Assembly: GCA_949741925.1 (NCBI GenBank)
Contig: CATJOY010000035.1
Span: 1-64,000, forward strand
Direction of reading: 5' to 3'
From: an uncultured Desulfovibrionaceae bacterium
GTDB lineage: Bacteria > Desulfobacterota > Desulfovibrionia > Desulfovibrionales > Desulfovibrionaceae
DNA length: 64,000 bases
In this document: in pieces, positions 55,555 to 64,000 of the stretch
Layout: each line of letters starts with the position of its first letter
Position numbering within the stretch: the stretch's first letter is position 1
Translations under genes and position numbers: made by a program
The notes under the pieces: generated by a model
Database searches by the model: none
What the model saw: the letters and a program-made list of their open reading frames with translations, nothing else
Told to the model about the DNA's origin: nothing

Positions 55555-55971
55555 TCATCTGATAAACCTTTTGAGACTGAGCCGGTTGAGGGCTCTTTTG
55601 AGAGCAGCGTCAGCTCGAGTGATATTGATCTCCTCGCTCCGGTCGGCGTCGCGCAGCCGGTCTTCGGCTCGTTTTTTAGCTTCCTCGGCCCGATTCATAT
55701 CAATTTCCTCGGCTTTTTCTGCAGAGTCAGCCAGAATACGAACTACATCATGGGAAACTTCGGCAAAGCCGCCGTTGACAGCCACATACTTGGTCTCCCC
55801 GGATAAAGTGGTATAGTGCAGACAACCCAAGGCCAAGGCAGAGAGAAAGGGCGTGTGTCCCGGCAGAACACCGAAAGCCCCTTCGGAACCGGGTACGGAA
55901 ACGAAGTCTACGGTTTCGCTAAGGACACTTTTGTCCGGAGTCACTATTTCCAGTTGCAGCGCATGTTCCAT
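55555..55971 (-). CDS. atpC: ATP synthase epsilon subunit
   Basis: The epsilon subunit joins the central stalk and inhibits ATP hydrolysis. The 138-residue protein has the N-terminal beta-barrel ([18 protein letters not shown] and G-G-F-A-E-V) and the C-terminal helical hairpin rich in Ala, Glu and Arg. It is the last gene of the atp operon, 75 bases after atpD. Confidence 0.95.
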   Translation of the reverse strand: MEHALQLEIVTPDKSVLSETVDFVSVPGSEGAFGVLPGHTPFLSALALGCLHYTTLSGETKYVAVNGGFAEVSHDVVRILADSAEKAEEIDMNRAEEAKKRAEDRLRDADRSEEINITRADAALKRALNRLSLKRFIR

Positions 55972-56046
55972 GGTACGCTGTCTCCTTTGTATTCACCGCG
56001 TTACGCTGTCGTAAAGCCTGTCGCGGCCCCGTGGAGCCCCGGAGGA

Positions 56047-58369
<2,323 letters not shown>

Positions 58370-58402
58370 ACGCTACCTCTTAGGGAAGGCGTTCCGTGCC
58401 CC

Positions 58403-60466
<2,064 letters not shown>

Positions 60467-60470
<4 letters not shown>

Positions 60471-61030
60471 TGGAGCACCACCTTTGTTACAAATGCATCG
60501 ATCAGGGCTTCATGCTGTTTCGGGGTCAGAGATTCGGCCAAGGCTTTTTGGGTGGCTTCGGCAATAGCCTCGGCCAGATCGGCCCGCATGGCCGTCAGAG
60601 CCTGGTCGATTTCGTTCTGAGCTCCCTGTTGCGCTTGGGCAGTAATAATTCGGGCACGCTCTTCGGCCGCCGCGATAATCTCTTGTTTGACGGCTTCGCC
60701 CCGGGCCCGATATTCTTCTAAAATAGCTTCCCGCTCCCGGTCGAGGGAGGCGATGCGTTGCTCTACATCCTGAAGCTCCTGGCGGGCGGCCTCCTTGCGC
60801 GCTTCAAGATCATGCAGCTCCTGTTCAATGCCGGAACGTCTTCCCCGGAAAAAAGCGATAATTTTTTTGCCGGCCAGGTACCAGATAACTCCGGCCACCA
60901 GGAGGAAGTTAAGCACTCTCCAGAAAAGGTTCCACCAATCAAGATCATGCTCCGCCCCGGCAGCTCGAGCCAGAGGGGCTGCCAACAGAACAAGCGTGAG
61001 AGAAATGGGTATGCCGCGTAAACGAGCCAT
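60467..61030 (-). CDS. atpF: ATP synthase b subunit
   Basis: One of two b-type peripheral stalk subunits. The 187-residue protein has a hydrophobic, probably cleaved or membrane N-terminus (about 1-23), a membrane segment (W-R-V-L-N-F-L-L-V-A-G-V-I-W-Y-L) and a long coiled-coil. It follows atpF' by 4 bases. Confidence 0.92.
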
Positions 61031-61034
61031 GATG

Positions 61035-61499
61035 CTACCTCCCCACCTTGTTATTGTGGCCTCCCCGTCCGGAAGAGGAACCGGCCCGGGAAAGATTTGC
61101 GGCAGCTTCAGCGGCTAAGGCGGGGATGCGTCGGGAGAGTTCTTGCATGGCTTCTTCAATGGCCGCCCGCGTGGTTTCCCGGGTTTCCTGAAGAAAAGAT
61201 GCTGCCTGCGCTTGGGCGGCGCTCAAAATTTCGCCTTCGCGGCGATGTGCTTCAGCCTTTTCTCGTTCCCGTTCCTTGGAGGCCTCTTCGCGGGCCCTGG
61301 CCAGGGCTGCCTCATAGCTCTCTAATTTTTCCTTGGCGTTGGCCGTAAAGTTTTCGGCATCCTGGAGGAGCCCTGCTGCCAGCTCCCGCCGCTGCTTCAC
61401 AATTCTGCGGATCGGGCGAACAAGCAGGTAATTTATCCCCACCAATGCAATGATGAAGTTGACCAACTGGATGAGCAGGGTAATATTGAGATCAATCAT
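61035..61499 (-). CDS. atpF2: ATP synthase b' subunit
   Basis: The second b-type stalk subunit, 154 residues: one membrane helix at about residues 7-27 (T-L-L-I-Q-L-V-N-F-I-I-A-L-V-G-I), then a charged coiled-coil with R-P-I-R-R-I. Two different b chains are usual in Desulfovibrio. The start at 61499 is chosen from homology; GGCAGG is a weak SD. The frame upstream runs through the operon leader and is not used. Confidence 0.88.
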   Translation of the reverse strand: MIDLNITLLIQLVNFIIALVGINYLLVRPIRRIVKQRRELAAGLLQDAENFTANAKEKLESYEAALARAREEASKEREREKAEAHRREGEILSAAQAQAASFLQETRETTRAAIEEAMQELSRRIPALAAEAAANLSRAGSSSGRGGHNNKVGR

Positions 61500-62206
61500 A
61501 CCTTCAGACCTGCCGTTGCTTGAAAACGTACACCAAGACCTCGTAGCGCGTTTTGCTGTATTTGTAGCAAACACTTTGGCGGCGAGAACGCCACCCGCAC
61601 CGGAGGCCTGGAGAAAACTGCCTTTGGCCATAAGGTGCCGGAGAGAGCATCGCAAAATAAAGCTACTCCAAGGGCTGTTTCCAATACATTCCCCTCCAAA
61701 CCAGCTTTTCCTCAGAGTAGTCAGAAAAAAACTCGCAGTATGCTTAATACGCCTGAGCCTGTTTTTTCTGCCTTTCTTGCCGCGGAAAATAATTTGGCTG
61801 TTTAAGGACAAAATTATTTGGAAACAACCCTCAATGAATAGCCAATATCATTACAAATGTCAAAGTACCTTTAGGATTTTTTTAGGAAAGCGAAATTCCC
61901 TAAGCGGAAAAAAGAAAATATGAAAAATCCCAAGGTAAAATAAGGAGTTTGTCGCGGAATGCTCCGGCTGGAATCGCAGTGTCCCCGTCCCCAGCGTCAG
62001 AAGTGAGAACAAGGCTGTAGTGTCGTTTTTTATGGTTCAGAAGCCGGAATAGTTGTTTTGGTCGGCAGGCTTTTGGGGGCTGGCTCTTGTACGGTGTTTT
62101 CCGGCGCACGTGCTGCATAGTAGTATTTTACCCAGGGTTTATGAGCAAGCCTGTGGCGCGGGAAGCAGCCGCCTTTGCCGAAAGCACCTTTCCGACGGAG
62201 GCCGAA
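61500..62206. other. Leader and control region of the atp operon
   Basis: The 707-base gap separates pbpC from atpF'. It holds a near-consensus minus-strand promoter (61835-61863), giving an untranslated leader of about 330 bases. No terminator for pbpC was found and no gene is supported. Confidence 0.6.
61835..61863 (-). promoter_or_regulatory. Sigma-70 promoter of the atp operon
   Basis: Reading the minus strand, TTGACA (61858-61863) is followed after exactly 17 bases by TATTCA (61835-61840). The -35 is perfect. Confidence 0.7.
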
Positions 62207-64000
62207 TCAGGGGAGGAACCTGACCGGCTCGCCCTCGGTTTCCAAAATATCGATGACCCGGAACCGGGCGCTGGCCATGGCTCCCCGTTCGTCAATAAGT
62301 GATACCACATGCCTGCCCTTATGCAACGGCCAGAGTAGGGCCTCTCCTTTTTCCTGAAGTCCGAAGAACTCTTCGTCAACAAACCAGTAGACTCGACCCT
62401 CGGTTCCTTCGGCGTTGAGGGCGATATGCTGAACAGGCGCGTGGGGAGTGATGAAATAGCGCACGCCGGGCAGGGGCGAGGTAATATCCACGGCGGAGCT
62501 GCGGGCAACGCGGAGGCCGGTATTTGTTTTTCCTTTCTCGGGGGCTGTCGAGGTATCTCGATCCAGGCCGGCGGAAAAATCTGCCAGGTCCGGCGGCAGC
62601 ACGGTGACGGCTTTGCCTGCCTGGAGTTGGTGGATTGAGCAAGGGCTGGTTCGGCTGACGCCACGAATACGCCACTGCATGGCGCGCCCCGGGCAAGCCG
62701 GCGTAGCGGGCATGCCGGAAAGGGCACAGGCGGCAAAGCGTTCCAGGCCATCAGGGGGATCATACCAGGGGGCTTCTTCAAGTTTTTGGCCGTGTCGCGC
62801 CGGGAGGTGGGGCAGGCCGTGGAGAAGGCGCAGAGCGGCGGGCGCGGCCAGGGGCAGGCCCGAGAGGGCCGCATAGGGAATCCCCTCCGGGTCGCCCAGC
62901 CAAACAGCTACCGTGTACCGGGGGGTGTAGGCGGCGGCCCAGGCATCCCGCATGCCGAAAGATGTGCCGGTTTTAAAAGCAATGTGGCGGTTTTGTTCCT
63001 GCAAGGCCATGCGCAACATAGGCGGCATGCGTCCTGCCTCACGCAGGCTTTCAGCGATGAGGAAAGCGCTTTCGGCGGAAAACATGCGACGTTCGCCGGG
63101 GCTGCCCGGCACGGCTTTGGATTGGATGCCGGTCACCGGTCTGTAAAGTCCGAGGCGAGCGAGCGTGGCGTAAGCGTTGGCCAACTGCTGCAGGGTGATT
63201 TCACAGCCTCCCAGAACCAGGGAATCTCCATAGTGGTCGTAGGAACGCCGCAGACCGCTGAATCCCAGGGTACGCAGAAAGTGTAAGGAGGCCGCGCCGC
63301 CGGCGAGGCGGAGAACCCGCACAGCCGGAGCATTGAGGGAAAGGGCCAGGGCCCGGCCGGCGGCAACGGGACCGCGGTAGAGACGGTCATAATTACGCGG
63401 AGCTTCGCCGGCAAAGGAGAGCGGCGTATCGGCCAGCATGGTCGCCGGAATGATGCGGCCGCTTTCGATCGCCCTTAAATAGACAAAAGGTTTGAGAACA
63501 GACCCCGGAGAGCGGGGGGCGGAAGCACAATCCACCCAGTTCCTGCCAGAGGCAAGGGTAAACCGCCGGTTTCCCACATAGGAGATTAGCGCGCCGGTGC
63601 CGTTTTCAATGATTGCTGCCGCTGCGGTGATCCGCTCAGGTAAAGGGCTCAAGGCTTCGCTCAGTCGGAGTTCCGCCTGGCGCTGGGCATCAGGATTCAG
63701 TGTGGTGGGCAGGGGGGCGGCGCTCTGCTCCCAGAAAAGCGGCGGCAGTTCACGGAGCACCAGATCTGCGAAATGGCGGTGTTCGCCGGGAATAGCGCTC
63801 CGCCCCGGGGGCAAAGGCTCTAGCAGGGCCAGCTTCAGAGTTGCTTCATCCACGATGCCGCTGCCGGCCAATCTGGCGAGAATGGTGTTGCGGCGCTTGA
63901 GCGTTTTTTCGGGATTACGGTCAGGCCGGTAGAGCGAGGGGCCACGCAGCATGCCGATCAGGAGGGCGGCCTCTGCCAGGGAAAGTTCTTGGGCCCGTTT
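62207..64000 (-). CDS. pbpC: Penicillin-binding protein 1C, C-terminal part (runs off window)
   Basis: PbpC is a bifunctional peptidoglycan transglycosylase/transpeptidase. The frame is open to base 64000, so the N-terminus is missing; the residues nearest the edge (R-A-Q-E-L-S-L-A-E-A-A-L-L-I-G) are the end of the GT51 transglycosylase core. The transpeptidase motifs follow: S-x-x-K in P-G-S-V-L-K-P-F, S-L-N, and K-T-G-T-S. A C-terminal PBP1C extension, with G-V-S-R-T and beta-rich sequence, is complete. Confidence 0.92.
   Translation of the reverse strand, partial: KRAQELSLAEAALLIGMLRGPSLYRPDRNPEKTLKRRNTILARLAGSGIVDEATLKLALLEPLPPGRSAIPGEHRHFADLVLRELPPLFWEQSAAPLPTTLNPDAQRQAELRLSEALSPLPERITAAAAIIENGTGALISYVGNRRFTLASGRNWVDCASAPRSPGSVLKPFVYLRAIESGRIIPATMLADTPLSFAGEAPRNYDRLYRGPVAAGRALALSLNAPAVRVLRLAGGAASLHFLRTLGFSGLRRSYDHYGDSLVLGGCEITLQQLANAYATLARLGLYRPVTGIQSKAVPGSPGERRMFSAESAFLIAESLREAGRMPPMLRMALQEQNRHIAFKTGTSFGMRDAWAAAYTPRYTVAVWLGDPEGIPYAALSGLPLAAPAALRLLHGLPHLPARHGQKLEEAPWYDPPDGLERFAACALSGMPATPACPGRAMQWRIRGVSRTSPCSIHQLQAGKAVTVLPPDLADFSAGLDRDTSTAPEKGKTNTGLRVARSSAVDITSPLPGVRYFITPHAPVQHIALNAEGTEGRVYWFVDEEFFGLQEKGEALLWPLHKGRHVVSLIDERGAMASARFRVIDILETEGEPVRFLP

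Noticed and set aside
62128-62874. A 248-residue minus-strand frame overlapping pbpC
   Set aside because: It is out of frame with the clear pbpC gene, very rich in Pro/Arg, and shows no family features.

Overview
The window reads as chromosomal DNA of a Gram-negative, sulfate-reducer-like bacterium, most probably in or near the Desulfovibrionaceae. The evidence is the S21 (rpsU) protein type, an outer-membrane trimeric porin of Desulfovibrio type, a NIL-ferredoxin protein, an atp cluster lacking the a and c subunits, CarD beside rho, and the cluster rpsU-yqeY-mutS2-dnaG-rpoD. The family assignment is inferred from remembered protein families; no database search was run. Most of the window looks GC-rich core genome. 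AT-rich exceptions are the GNAT gene (about 21.7-22.3 kb), the 53.2-53.7 kb gap and the leader of the atp operon.

Layout. 0.4-5.1 kb (+): a TPP-riboswitch-led thiamin operon, thiS-thiG-thiH-thiF-thiE, then thiD. 5.4-8.2 kb (-): a zinc/manganese-type ABC importer, znuA-znuC-znuB, with a palindrome at its promoter and ribosome-binding site. 8.3-15.7 kb (-): a DUF192 protein, CheZ, then a probable ileS-lspA-PLDc_N-cpoB/ybgF-NIL ferredoxin-PilZ string. 16.1-20.9 kb: an anaerobic glycerol-3-phosphate dehydrogenase operon, glpA-glpB-glpC (-), divergent from a GlpR-type repressor (+). 21.7-31.7 kb: accessory genes (GNAT, cobU, a HlyD/proline-rich/TPR-lipoprotein group, a glycosyltransferase, a lipase, unknown exported proteins). 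31.9-43.1 kb (+): an EF-G paralogue, ksgA, rpsU, yqeY, mutS2, dnaG and rpoD. 43.4-51.5 kb: a diguanylate cyclase (+), then rho, carD, pth, rplY, prs, tRNA-Gln, ispE and hslV (-). 52-55.1 kb: an orphan tyrosine recombinase (-) and the porin (+). 55.5-61.5 kb (-): atpF'-atpF-atpH-atpA-atpG-atpD-atpC. 62.2-64 kb (-): pbpC, which runs off the window.

The main find is in the glp operon. The gene in the glpC position is interrupted by one in-frame TGA at codon 232. The frame stays open and protein-like on both sides of it. The TGA sits where a Cys would be expected in an E-C-G-H motif of a CCG-type Fe-S oxidoreductase. It is followed by a two-part hairpin with a GGUCC apical loop starting 22 nt downstream, which is the layout of a bacterial SECIS. 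I interpret it as a selenocysteine-containing GlpC-type subunit of glycerol-3-phosphate dehydrogenase. It would be called as two truncated genes by standard annotation.

Other points of interest are the riboswitch-coupled terminator before thiS, a probable GlpR operator, a TTG-started rpsU, a 21-bp exact tandem duplication inside ileS, a small family of intergenic repeats sharing TCAGGCGGAAAA, and a near-consensus promoter with a leader of about 330 nt ahead of the atp genes.
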